From Ancistrus triradiatus (Eukaryota > Chordata > Actinopteri > Siluriformes > Loricariidae): a stretch of DNA of 64,000 nt. The notes beneath the pieces are model-generated. The model did no database searches, was not told the DNA's origin, and saw nothing but the letters and a program-made list of their open reading frames with translations. Every line of letters starts with the position of its first letter. Position 1 is the stretch's first letter. The DNA is taken from positions 144,001 to 208,000 of the forward strand of contig JAJAGP010000019.1 of NCBI GenBank assembly GCA_025084515.1, read 5' to 3'. Positions 48,770 to 60,546 of the stretch are shown piece by piece. Position numbers and translations under genes: made by a program.

Positions 48770-49898
48770 CTTATCTGTGAGTGGCAAAGTATATGAAAGT
48801 TTGCTTTCAGTATCTGTGACACCCTTGTGAAGAATTAATGACAACTAAATTATTCTGGCAACTGTTGGTCAGTCCATATGCTTTTTAGCCCGTTCCTCTT
48901 TACAGAACAGCTTCAACTCTGGGATGTTAGTAGGTTTCCTCACATAAACTACTCACTTCAGGTACATCCATGACACTTCTATTGGATTAAGGTCAGGACT
49001 TTGATCATTCCAAAACATTAACTTTATTATTTTATAACTGCTGTTTGACAAAATGACTTGTGTGGTTATTGTTGTTGTCTTTCTGTAATGACCCATGTTC
49101 TTTTGCGATTCTGTTCACAGACAGATGACCTGCCGTTTTCTTTTAGATTTTGCTGGTATAGTTCATATTTCAATTAAGATGGCAAGTCATCCTGGCCCAG
49201 ATGCAGCAAAACAGAACCAAACCATGACTACAACCAGCATGTGTTACATTTACATTTACAGCATTTAGATGCCCTTTTCCAGAGCGGCTTTCAATTGATG
49301 CAATCTTACAATCCAAGCAATTGTTGGTTAAGGGCCTTGCTCAAGGACCCAACAGTGGCAGCTTGGCAGAGGTGGGATTTGAACCCTGGACCTTTTGGTC
49401 CATAGTCCAGTACCTTAAGCGCTAGGCTAGCACAGTCCACAGATTGAGTTTTAATACTGCAATGCAATGTTTTCCTTTCTCCAGGCATAAAACCTCTTAT
49501 TTCAACCCAAAAGTTCTGTTTTGGTCTCATCCATACACAAATATTTTTCCAGTAGTCTTCTGGCTTGTCCACAATAAGTTTTAGAAAATTACCCATGAGC
49601 AGCAGAATTTTTTTGAAGAGCAGTGGCTTTCTCCTGCAATCCTGCCATGCACACCATTGTCCTAATTGTGACTCATGACCATTAACATTGGTGAACGTGA
49701 AAGAGGACTTTAGTTGCTAAGAAGGTACACTGGGTTCTTTTTGGCCTTACAGGCTATTACACACCATGTTCTTGGAGTTAGTTTTGTTGGTTAACGTCTG
49801 TGAACACATTGTCATCCCACTGAAAACACCTGGTTCTACTTTCCCCTTCAAATTAACTTTTAATTGTAGTGTGTTACATTCTTTTGCCACTCACAGAT
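48770..49898 (-). mobile_element. Tc1-like remnant with SINE insertion
   Basis: Starts with CTTATCTGTGAGTGGCAAAG and ends CTTTTGCCACTCACAGA. Minus-strand transposase traces such as GGCCCAGATGCAGCAAAACA (AASGP motif) are present. Abuts the element at 49900. Confidence 0.7.
49246..49439 (-). repeat. SINE (family A) inside Tc1 remnant
   Basis: Minus-strand copy from ACTGTGCTAGCCTAGCGCTT to the TGTAAATGTAAATG tail. Confidence 0.9.
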
Positions 49899-49899
49899 A

Positions 49900-50883
49900 C
49901 AGTGGTGCTTGAAAGTTTGTGAAACGTTTAGAATTTTCTATAGTTCTGCATAAATATGACATATACATAATAAGATTTCCACACAAGTCCAAAAAGTAGA
50001 TAAAGAGATCCCAGTTAAACAAATGAGATTAAATATTAAACTTGATCATCATCTTACATATCAGTGAGTGGCAAAAGTATGTGAACCTCTAGGATTAGCA
50101 GTTAATTTGAAGGTGAAATTAGAGTCAGGTGTTTTCAAACAATGGGATGACAATCAGGTGTGAGTGGGCACCCTGTTTTATTTAAAGAACAGGGATCTAT
50201 CAAAGTCTGCTCTTCACAACACATGTTTGTGGAAGTGTATCATGGCACGAACAAAGGAGATTTCTGAGGACCTCAGAAATGAGTTGATGCTCATCAGGCT
50301 GGAAAAGGTTACAAAGCCATCTCTAAAGAGTTTGGACTCCACCAATCCACAGTCAGACTGATTGTGTATACTTGGAGGAAATTCAAGACCATTGTTACCC
50401 TCCCCAGGAGTGGTCGACCAACAAAGATCACTCAAGAGCAAGGCGTGTAATAGTTGGCGAGTTAACAAAGGACCCCAGGGTAACTTCTAAGCAACTGAAG
50501 GCCTCTCTCACATTGGCTAATGTTAGTGTTCATTAGTCCACCATCAGAAGAACACTGAACAATGGGCTAAAATTCCTCCAAGCCGGTGTGCAGGACTGAT
50601 CAACAGTTACGGGAAACGTTTAGTTGCAGTTATTGCTGCACAGGGGGGTCACACCAGATACTGAAAGCAAAGGTTCACATACTTTTGCCACTCACTAATA
50701 TGTAATATTGGATCATTTTCCTCCATAAATAAATGACCAAATATAATATTTTGTCTTATTTGTTTAACTGGGTTCTCTTTATCTACTCTTAGGACTTGTG
50801 TGAAAACCTGATGATGTTTTAAGTCATATTTATGCAGAAATAGAGAAACTTCTAAAGGGTTCACAAACTTTCAAGCACCACTG
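49900..50883 (+). mobile_element. Deleted Tc1-like transposon with ~200 b inverted arms
   Basis: Ends CAGTGGTGCTTGAAAGTTTG and exact inverse, flanked by TA (49898-49899, 50884-50885). The plus strand starts MARTKEISEDLRNELMLIRL at 50239 but loses the catalytic domain. It jumps from the second HTH (CATTGGCTAATGTTAGTGTT) to the C-terminal end (GGGGGTCACACCAGATACTG). A 984 b deletion derivative. Confidence 0.92.
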
Positions 50884-50999
50884 TATGTAATGTGGATCAT
50901 TAAGAAATAAATGATCACATATAACATTTCTGTCTTGTTTGTTTAACTGTTTTCTCTTTATCTACTTTTAGGACTTGAAAATTATCTGATTTTATATAG

Positions 51000-51211
51000 G
51001 CTCTGACATGCCCCAAATCTTTACGTTCATCCTTTTGACACTTGTAGTATACAGTGGTGGTAGAAAGTTTGTGAACCCTATAGAATGTCCTCTACTAAAC
51101 AGATTAATTAAATCAGATATATGTATGTATGTATGTATGTATGTATATATATAAGGATGAAGGTAAAAGGATAAAAAAGGATGAAGGTAAAGATTTGGGG
51201 CATGTCAGAGC
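51000..51211. repeat. Inverted repeat with 37 b arms around Tc1-end and GTAT repeat
   Basis: Arms 51000-51036 and 51175-51211 differ at one base. Between them lie a Tc1-type end (CAGTGGTGGTAGAAAGTTTG) and a (GTAT)n tract. Confidence 0.9.
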
Positions 51212-51214
51212 TTG

Positions 51215-52080
51215 GTCTATCTGGTATATAAAAGCTAAATACTAAATACTAAATACTATAGCTATGTAGTATGTTAATCCAATACAGTGATCCAAATTCT
51301 CAGAACTGTCTACTGGGAGCTAGTCTTTGGTAATGACAAACCATCACAGCTGTTGGGAAATATCAGTATCTTTCACAGAGCAGAGAGCAGTTAGTGGAAC
51401 AGACAAGCCCTTCAATTTTTTTTCTCATTATTAAGGTAAGGCTAGTGCATAGTGTGCAGTTTTGAGTCCAATATTTTGAGTCTGTTTATTTTTGATAGTC
51501 AGTGGTATTTAATAATCAGTCACTTTGTGTACAGTAATTAATCACTTAATGTCCCATAGGAAAATATTAATACCCAAATGTTGCTCTTTCATAGATGAGG
51601 AGACTTATGTTATTGGTGATTCTATTTTTTTGTTTCGTTTCCATTTCAACTTTGTCACAGATGTTTCTCCTAAAGTTTAAAGGAGAATAGAATTAGTCAA
51701 AAACACAACAAATACATCTGAGATTAAAGAAGTTAAAACTGAATTTATCTTTAGATGTTCACTGGTTGTAAGCTCAGGTTAGAGTTTTAAACTGCTGTTT
51801 TCTTCTATTGTTGTCCATTACCACCCCTCCTTTAAGATACTAGTTTGTAATTACATTTATTGTCATTATCTGTATATTGTCACTTTGTTTTTTGTTTTTT
51901 TACATTTCATTGTTTGAACAAATAGCTCCAGAGAGTAAGAAGCTTGGGATTATTCTAAGAATAGAGAATGTAGTGAGATGTAGTAACACAAGAGCAAATG
52001 GAGATAGGGAAAGTACATACAATAATTAAGCACGTTGTCTATCTTGCACAAGAGTAAGACTAAGGTATGTATGTATATAT
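51215..52080. other. Spacer without recognised gene
   Basis: AT-rich, no element ends or meaningful ORF seen. Confidence 0.4.
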
Positions 52081-52084
52081 GAAA

Positions 52085-52385
52085 CTATGAAACAGTATGT
52101 TGACTGAAATGGACGTTGACCTGACATTACCATTAGTTTACATACATACTAATTTAGATGCACACAGTGTTTTATTTTAAATAACAATGTTAATTAAAAC
52201 CCAATACGAAACCATTTAGTACAGTCCTGTTTTGTAAAATGGAGTACTTCTTGTCTTTGTATCTTTTATAAAGTTTGGAAACCATAGAAAGTACAAATGA
52301 TACCAGGGTTTTTTGCCTTTCAAGACTGTGATTCTCTTTTCTGTCAGCAGGTGTCGCAAAAGTACACTAGTTTTCAGTCTTTCAG
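52085..52385. repeat. Interspersed repeat shared with 985-1285
   Basis: Same order of words: CACACAGTGTTTTATTTTAA, CAGTCCTGTTTTGTAAA and TTTCAAGACTGTGATTCTCT. Confidence 0.5.
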
Positions 52386-52594
52386 ATGTGAATTAGATAT
52401 ATACAGGTATGCGCTATTATCTATATATATATATATAATAATATAATATTATAAGGGTATTGTCACAAGAAACCTGTGCATAAACCATACATAACATTAA
52501 ATGTGCTGAGATACCACTGAAAACATGAGTGGGAGCCTAAATGTTAACCAAAAGCTAAAACATTTGTAATTTGTAATCATTAATGTACTGTTAA

Positions 52595-54545
52595 GACCAT
52601 GTCTGTCGGAAAGCCGTGACACTTAAGAGGATGGTAAGATGGAGCTCATACTTTTTTTTTGCCGGAAGTCAATAATGCATTGATAGACAGTATTACAAAC
52701 AACACAGAAGATCAACCAGATGAAACATAGACTCAACAAGTGAATGTGAACCAGTTTATATAGTTACAGTTGAGAGAGAACATACAGGTAGTGGGAGAAC
52801 AAGCAAAGGGGTACTACTTACAATAGGACAGGCACATATACTTATGATAGCATATACAAATTACACGTGTGAACTTGCACAAAAAAGTCTCTAAACACAT
52901 CGACCGACTAAGAACAGTCTCTAGTCCAAATGTGAGCTAACAAGCAATCAAGTACATGACTGGTATGTACGTTACACTTACACACACGAATGAGGCCCTT
53001 CTGCTCTTAAACTCCTGCCTCTGCTCGTGTATCTGCAGCTTTGATTGGCTGTTTACGGTTGCAGTTCCTGGAATTAAAAGACAGTATACAGGGGGCCTAG
53101 CCTATCTACTATCCCCCTCTAGCCTAACGAACATGCTCAGGGTTGAATGTGTTGCGTACCAGGGGACCCTGATAAGCAGGGTAAACCCTGAAGCAAGGGA
53201 CAAAAGGGAGGGTGGGACCACATGAGCCAGACACAAAGCTGGCTTCTGAGCCAGGGTCGGACCCAAGGAGCCAGACACAGGCGGGTCAGGGGCGGAGCTC
53301 GGCACAGATAGCTCAGGGGCGGAGCTCGGCATAGGCAGCTCAGGGGCGGAGCTCGGCACAGGCGGCTCACGGTCCAGGTCCGACCTGACCAAGCCAACAA
53401 AAAAGGTCAGTGCCATGCACCTGGCTAGGCAAACAGACGCCAAGGGCCCCAGCATCAAGGCCAGAAAGGGCGACCATGGCGGCGCGGGAGCCGAAGCCAA
53501 TGACCGTAGCGCAAAAATGAGCTCAGATATCCAGGTAGCGCTAGATGCTAACCCATGGAGCTTAATTGCTCAGGTTCAGAGCTAGGGGGCGCTAAATGCC
53601 CAAATATGGGCCTAACTTGTCAGAATCCCAAGAGCTAACCGAGATCCAGGTAACATGAGCGGACGGTGCTTAAGGACTTCCATTGAGGCAAAGAAAAAAC
53701 TGGGTTAGGACCCAATCGCAGTTAGTTCCAGATAGAAGAAATGAACCAAAATATAAATAAGTGACAAGAGAGCAGTTCACAAAAAGGAGATAATGAATAA
53801 AGATAATGAAATAAATGAGCACCTAAGAAAGCCACCTCAGTGGCTGGGAATTTAACCCTGGTCGGCTGCGTCAGTGATAAGTGGTTTAACCGAATGCGCC
53901 ACCAGACCAGACTACTGAAGCTCAGGCTTGCCCTGAAGGGCGAGCGAAGGGAGGGGGGACTGACATCACCCGACACGAGCGAGCCCGAAAAAGGGTGGAG
54001 CGCTGCCGAGTGCGTGCACGACGCGAGGCACGTCACTCGCTGGAACGCGCAGGCGCAGAACGGCGTCAAGCGCTCGGGGGTGAGGAAAGAATCAAATTAA
54101 ATGAAAACCACAAACGAAAATGAAACTGCTTACCCTACTTAATGTCTAAGCCCTGAACAAATGATTACCTCGGGCTTCCCAGCCCTACAGGAACTGAGCC
54201 CCTAAGCGGGCTCAGTCCGTCCGCTGTCCCTGACCAACTCAAAAAAACGGAAGAGAAAAAAACGATCGCGAAAAAGCCGGGGTCTGCTCTGTGATAGCGT
54301 GAGACGGGTAAGGTCTCGTGTACGCGTGGGGATCGCAAAATGCAACATGGAAGCGAGGCGGTCTGCGTACGGTGAACAAGAATTCCACGCTGTCAGTGCA
54401 AAAGCGAGCTCTTAAATAACAGCTGATGGCAATCGTGCCGCAATCAATATCGGGCACTGTGTGGATCCCGATACAACAGCCAAATCGGCACTCCCATCAG
54501 TGTCCGCCTGGGGGACATCCATACAGTGCTGGAGGTCGTTACAGT
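52595..54545. repeat. GC-rich unclassified repeat block
   Basis: GC content is far above the surroundings from ~53100 to 54480. A tRNA-like stretch (GGTGGCGCATTCGGTTAAAC on minus) lies near 53880-53910. Minus-strand ORF 53102-53500 is Pro/Ser/Ala-rich with no known domain. It could be part of an LTR or other retroelement, but neither pol motifs nor clear terminal repeats were found. Confidence 0.4.
53270..53365. repeat. Minisatellite, 27 b unit
   Basis: Three to four copies of a unit containing GGGGCGGAGCTCGGCACAGG. Confidence 0.9.
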
Positions 54546-54964
54546 TACTATAAGTAAGCGTCTCACAAATTACAGCAAAAGCAGAAGCTATACAAAAGTA
54601 GATGGAATTAAAGAGAAATTCTAAATATAGTAATAAATCTCAAGGTAAAAAGCCACAGTACAGTATATAAAATGCAAAAATGTAACAGATGTATTAAGGT
54701 AGGAATATATTCCCCGTCCAATCTCCTTTACCTTCCTGAGCATTCCTTCCTACAGCGGAAGTGAATGTGTGTTTTTTCTGATGGTATAAGCACATAAACC
54801 CCCTTCATTGGAGAACAGCATCAGGTGCACCAAAACGTATAAAGTATTATAAAGATGTTCAGTGTTAACCTGGATTAATATCTTAAAGCCTTTATTTCAG
54901 TTTTACTATGGTTTATAATGGCTATTTTTTTCGACTTCAAGTTTGAAATACATATGTTCTAATT

Positions 54965-55160
54965 GGGTGGCACAGTGGGTAGCGCTGGAGGCTCCTTTCT
55001 GTGTTGAGTTTGCATGTCCTCCCTTGTTGTCCTCCCGTGTTGGTTTACTGCGGAGGCTCTGGTTTCCTCCCACAGTCCAGAGACATGCTTTAGGTTGATT
55101 GTGCTAAAAGTGTCCCTACAATGGATTGGTGCCGTGTCTAGGATTGTTCATGACCATTGC
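54965..55160 (+). repeat. tRNA-derived SINE (DANA-like family)
   Basis: GGTGGCACAGTGGGTAGCGC head, TCTGTGTTGAGTTTGCATGT and TTTCCTCCCACAGTCCAGAG core. The B-box region is deleted. Confidence 0.8.
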
Positions 55161-55164
55161 TAAT

Positions 55165-58095
55165 AGTAAGTTCAGGCTTTATGTCATATAAACGACATAA
55201 TATCTCTTAAATTATGACATAATATGTTTTAATAAAACTACATTATGTCTTATAATGACATGACTAAATGACATCCTAGACAGCAATGGTTTTGTAATGT
55301 GGATCATTATTTGCAAAATATGCAAAGCTTTAGAAAAACTAGACACCCAGTTACAGTCTGTTATGATCAACTGCTGACTAGCCAATGTAAATACGTGCAA
55401 TTGGTTATTAACATATACAATAAGCCAGTGTTGTCAAATGTTTGCAGACTTTATAGTGGCGGTAACATTTCAAAAGCAACAATCTCGTGTCTAGGAAGTT
55501 ATCAGCATTGAGTCAGCATTTTCGTTTACAATCTTTATACAACCATTAAGACAAGACCTCAGTTTAACATAATGAAAACGTCTCACTGCGCGTAGCCAGT
55601 GCAAGCACACGAAGCATAAAGTCACTGTAATTAATCATTCTTCCACTAGAGGTCAGTAACTTTTACATGATAGTACATACATCACAAGCACAGCGTCATT
55701 ATAAAAGGGCAAAAAATGTATGCTCATGTTTCATATTTACAGGATATGAAATTCCAGACACGTTCCAGTAGTGTACTAATCATTCTTTATATCACCGTCA
55801 CTATATCAAAACTATCACACATAGGCGTAGACGACAAGAACTACAATCACCTATCAACTGCTGGTTTCTAAATATCACACCATTCACTAAACATCATCTC
55901 AGAATGGTACTTGGCCCCATGTCTTTGCCCTTCAGCTCACACAGACAACAGCAGTTTTGCCTTATTGAGCATTAATACTTCATGTGCTGCATTCCTCACA
56001 CTTTCAGGTCTTGCTTCAAGTGTACAATTAAACAAATCGGACAATTACAAACAAAATGACATGAAAAAGAAATTGTCTACGTGTAAACCATTATACACCC
56101 ACATACATAGATGTACTGCCAGTAGTGCTATGACAATAAAAATATGTACTCATTGTGCTGAAAAAGCATTTCATTTACAATCAAACACATTCACTACTCA
56201 TACTTTTTGATTAAAGGAAGTTACTATTGTATTGTGTATATACATAAAATGCAAAATATACGCTTCATTCCATTCATTTCTTTCTTGTGAATGTCTGTTC
56301 AGTGTGTGGTCTTCAAACTTGAGTGTTCAGATACTTTTAGGCTGGTCTCAGTCCATGCACCTGCTTATCTTGCTGCAGCTTCATCAAGATATTAAGAGAG
56401 AGATCAGTTAAACAACCAGCAAGTACATGAGTCACAATAATTCTCATTGTGCAGGTATGTGTTCATCAATTTCTGTTGCTCCTGACAAACCAGGAAACTT
56501 GCTTATGGACTATAATGTGTTTATGTAATGGATTGTAGCATGCTAATCACAGTTTGGTATATTTAATACACTATATGTAGTTATTGATCTGTTATTGTAA
56601 CCACAATCACTGATAACAGATTCATAAAAAAATCACACAGAAATCTTCATAGACAAACAGTTGCAATAAACAACACAGTCCATCAACGTTCTGTCCTGCC
56701 CTCCTAAAAAAAAAGTCCATAAAGAAATGGGTTGTTCACTTTGATGGAGACTTTGACCTACTTGCACAGGGACCTGGCCTTAAATCCATCAGACACCTTT
56801 GAGATTAAGTGCTAGCATTGAGCCAGGGCTTATTTTCCAACATTAGTGCATGACACAGGCATGTTAAAAAGTCTAATGGCAACAGTGAAGGCTGTTGCTA
56901 GCAAGGAGTGGGGGTGTCACACTACATAGACCTACTAATAATCGTGTTTTCTATATCGTTTTAGTGCTTTCACAAACCTTTGGCTATATAATACATTTTA
57001 GTCACCACCATGCTGAAAGTTATTGCACAGTTTTTCTCAGAATGATAAAAGCTATTCATTTCTCCAACAGTATGCAAACAGGAACACAAACACAATGCTA
57101 TATTTACACTGAAGAACAACCGTTTAAAGTCACAGTGCTTGGCTAAACCATAAAATCCTGGAGGACATGCTCTCAAATATAAACACATAAGCAACTAAAC
57201 CCTGTAAAGGTTATTTTACACCGACATTTTTAAGTCTTCATTAGCACTCAATAATATATCCAATAGGTTGTATTTTTTGAGGAAATATTTTATCTTCCAC
57301 TGGTTTCTCTTGGGTGGGGTAAGTAAAGGGAGGTGGAGAGAGAAACAACAGGAAACACCTTCCCTCGCTCACTCCCCTGCCAGCAACAATGAGTTATTAA
57401 AAGTGCTGAGCTTCCTCTGAGCAACTCAAAATGGAGGGATTACATAGCAATAGGTGAGATGTTGGCAGGCAAAATGAATGTTTTAGATGAGAAAATATAG
57501 GATCACCCCTTTTGCCCTTCCTATAAAAGCTGATTTGATTTTAGGAAATGCCTTTGGGCGTATGATATATTTAAATGGTGACAGATGAGGGTAGCTATAT
57601 AAAATGAAAAATCATGAACTCTGATGTGGTCTTGTGGTATTTTAAAGCTCTTGTTTCATTATTTTGTTTATTTATTGTGTTACTTATTGTGTTATCATTC
57701 TGCCATAGGAGGAATTGAATAGTCGGGTGTATCTGCCTATCCTTACACTGGTCAACAATGTAAATCCATTAAAAATACTGAAAAAAAAAATGTTTGTGTT
57801 GCAAGTACAGCAACAGATAAAATGCACTTCTTCACTGTGCAAATTTCATATTGACAGTATGTTTATGGAACTGGATTATGGAACCTGGGAATGTTACAGT
57901 AATGTGGATGAAGATTCATATTGACAAGCAGAACCTGAAGTAAAAATATGCTTTAGAAAATGATGTTGTGAGAAGATGATGCTGTGTTACGTTCTGTCTA
58001 CCTCTCCTGATATTACGACTGTTCATTCTGATGCTGTGGATATTCTGGAATATTCTGGAATTTATTTTTTACATGATTCAATCCTACTTTAGTTC
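55165..58095. other. Spacer between ddit4l and emcn, no gene
   Basis: AT-rich with only chance ORFs. The stretch at 57310-57440 is free of recognisable repeats and has an ACAACAGGAAAC word, discussed as a possible endothelial element. Confidence 0.4.
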
Positions 58096-58104
58096 ACTTA
58101 AAAT

Positions 58105-58931
58105 TAGGCATGCACCGAATATTCGGCACCCAAAAGTATTCCAATAAGTGAAAAGACTGAATAATTTATACCATACAATTACGTTTTGATGACGCTATTA
58201 AATCGCAACTAGGGTGGAAAAGAAATGAATCGCAATGCCGCCATCACTGATACTGAGTGTTCATCGGGTCTATCTCATTACCTATTGAGTGCTATTGCTG
58301 CCTACTTCCTATGTAGGGCTCTCTCTATGTAGACCTTTTTAACCGACAATGGCACCCTAAAGGACCTTTCACACCGGGTCCGATTTTTACGGACGAAAAA
58401 AAAAGAGGGTTTAAAAAAGAACATATGTATATCAATGCCATCCGTCACACCGAAACACCATTTTTTAAATGTTCAAATTTCTGCGTTGTTTCGGATGCGT
58501 TAAAATCAGCCTGACCAATCAGAGCTCAGTTGTCAGGCAGAACAGCTCATCCTGCTAGTAGCAGAGCAGAAGAGCTTATATGACAAGCAACACGCCGACT
58601 ATAAAAACATGGATATTAAAGAAAATATCTGAAGGAATATAGCTGAAAGGAGGGAATGATGGTGATAAGGGGGGGGGGGGGGGTAATTATACACAAAGTT
58701 GGATAATTACCTCACCCTGCCTTGACAAAAAGCACATAAATTTTTTTCTTGTCCCGTGTTTATTCATGCTTAATCTGGAGGAATATAGTAAAAAGAGAAA
58801 TTAAACAAACAAAAGTTAATAAGTTTGTGCTTGATTAAATTGCGAAACCTGCAAAAAAACTAGTTTGGTATTCGGCCAAAATTTCATTTTGTTCGGTTTT
58901 GGCCAAATATTTTTATTTCGCTGCATCCCTA
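58105..58931. mobile_element. Non-autonomous hAT element with 8 b target duplication
   Basis: CTTAAAAT occurs at 58097-58104 and 58932-58939, directly flanking TAGGCATGCACCGAATATTC at the left end and its rough inverse (GCTGCATCCCTA) at the right. An 8 b duplication is the hAT signature. 827 b, no transposase. It carries a nested piece (about 58370-58660) related to 1-830. Confidence 0.9.
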
Positions 58932-58939
58932 CTTAAAAT

Positions 58940-59690
58940 AAGTTTACATGTGATGCAAGTACAACGGAAATATACTAAAAAATACAGTATTCAGGTTATA
59001 TCTCTTGTGCACTACAAAGTATGTGAATGAACTGAAATGACTGAGCATATTTCTACTACATTTCAAATATCCAAAGTGAAATTGAAACGCCATAATACTA
59101 CTAGTAAAAATGTACCTTATTTACACCCCAAGTATGCACATTAGGGCTTAAATTGCAGTAGTCAGTAGCTGGTACTGACCAAAAATATAAGTGGTAAGAC
59201 TCCTGACTCCTGAAGCATAATAGCAACCCAGTTCAATAAACGACTCTACTGTGACTTTCACCAGGAAGAGTGGATACTAACTGAATGCATGATTGTATAA
59301 CAGTGACAGCTGGTGGTTGTTAAAATAGGAGATGCACATGATCACTTAAATGTACTGGCCAGGCATAGCAGTACATTTCTTAAATCCCTCCAGTGAAGCT
59401 GCAGTTAGTTGTGTTTTTCCAGCGTATTGTTATTTTATAATTATAAAATGTTAATATTGAGAATAAATTGTAAGTATTACTTGTGCAGATATATTAATGT
59501 CCCTGATTCCTGACTTACCTGATTTACCTGATCCAGTCCATCCCTTTGAGAGGCTGACCAATATTCATAAGAGATGTGTCAAGATGGGACAAATAAAAAA
59601 ACTACACTGTCAAATAAATGCCTAAATGTTTTTTTCTTTGTTGGATTACTGCAAAGCTCGGCATGCAGTTACGTCGCAGGCAGATATGTA
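58940..59690. other. Spacer without recognised gene
   Basis: AT-rich, no element or coding signal. Confidence 0.4.
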
Positions 59691-59699
59691 AATTATTAC

Positions 59700-60180
59700 A
59701 GGTGGGTGTAAAGTGCTACAAAAGTGCTACCCCCATGCTCTATAAAAAGGCTCAGAGGCTACTTTTGGGTAGTGTACCTCCTGATGAGAGATTGTTGGCT
59801 GCTAGACATGCCTTTATAACACATTTGGCCACAGCTTGGCCTGTAGATCTAATCTGTGCACTAATAGTTTACTGAAGCTGGTCCCATAAATGTTCAATTG
59901 GCGATAAATTTGATGACCGGGCAGGCCAAGGAAGTGTTGCAATCTGGCGGAGACATTCCTGGGAAACTGTTGCTATGTGTGGGTGAGCATTATTCTGTGC
60001 GTAAATGATCCTCTCTACTGGTGGTCTGTCTGGGTCATCTGGAGTCTGTTCACTGTATGTGCGTGCCCTCATAGAAACACTGCTCCCAACACCTCCTAAC
60101 AACTTTGGTCAGAACGGGCTAGATAGTGGCAATTCATCAAACATGGGTCGAACATGACTGCACATGGTTGATTCACTTTG
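59700..60180 (-). mobile_element. Tc1-like fragment, family of 47642-48671
   Basis: The left part repeats CTATAAAAAGGCTCAGAGGC and TTTTGGGTAGTGTACCTCCT. Minus-strand frame 59869-60102 has NNAHPHIATVSQECLR and SNLSPIEHLWD, the catalytic C-terminal motifs, with the second catalytic Asp changed to Asn. Confidence 0.8.
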
Positions 60181-60546
60181 CCTGTAAATGTTTACTTATA
60201 TATTGTTTAGATATGTGGACAGCATGGTGGCACAAGAAGTGCCGTCGCCAGCAGCAGCCATTAGGTTCAGATGAAGTTATTTGAAATGGCAGTTTTTAAT
60301 CACTTTTTTGAATCACTTCACTTATAAAATTAACGTGACTAGCCTTTCAATTGAGAGCATGTGTTAGTCATGAACTCCAGGTTGTTTCTTGCGTCTTCAG
60401 TATAAGGATTGTGCTCAGTCCACTTCAATCCCTTCGTGGTCAGACAAACAACAAAGGAATATAGGTGGAGAATAGTTCCATTTTTAAATTGTGCTTCCTA
60501 CTATTTTTCATTTCATTCGCGTGGTGAGTCACATGACATTTGACTC

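Noticed and set aside
53270..53365. CRISPR-like regular repeats
   Set aside because: Units are contiguous without spacers; this is a minisatellite in a eukaryotic genome.
53102..53500. 132-residue Pro/Ser-rich minus-strand frame as a gene
   Set aside because: Low complexity, partly made by the minisatellite, no start context or splice support.
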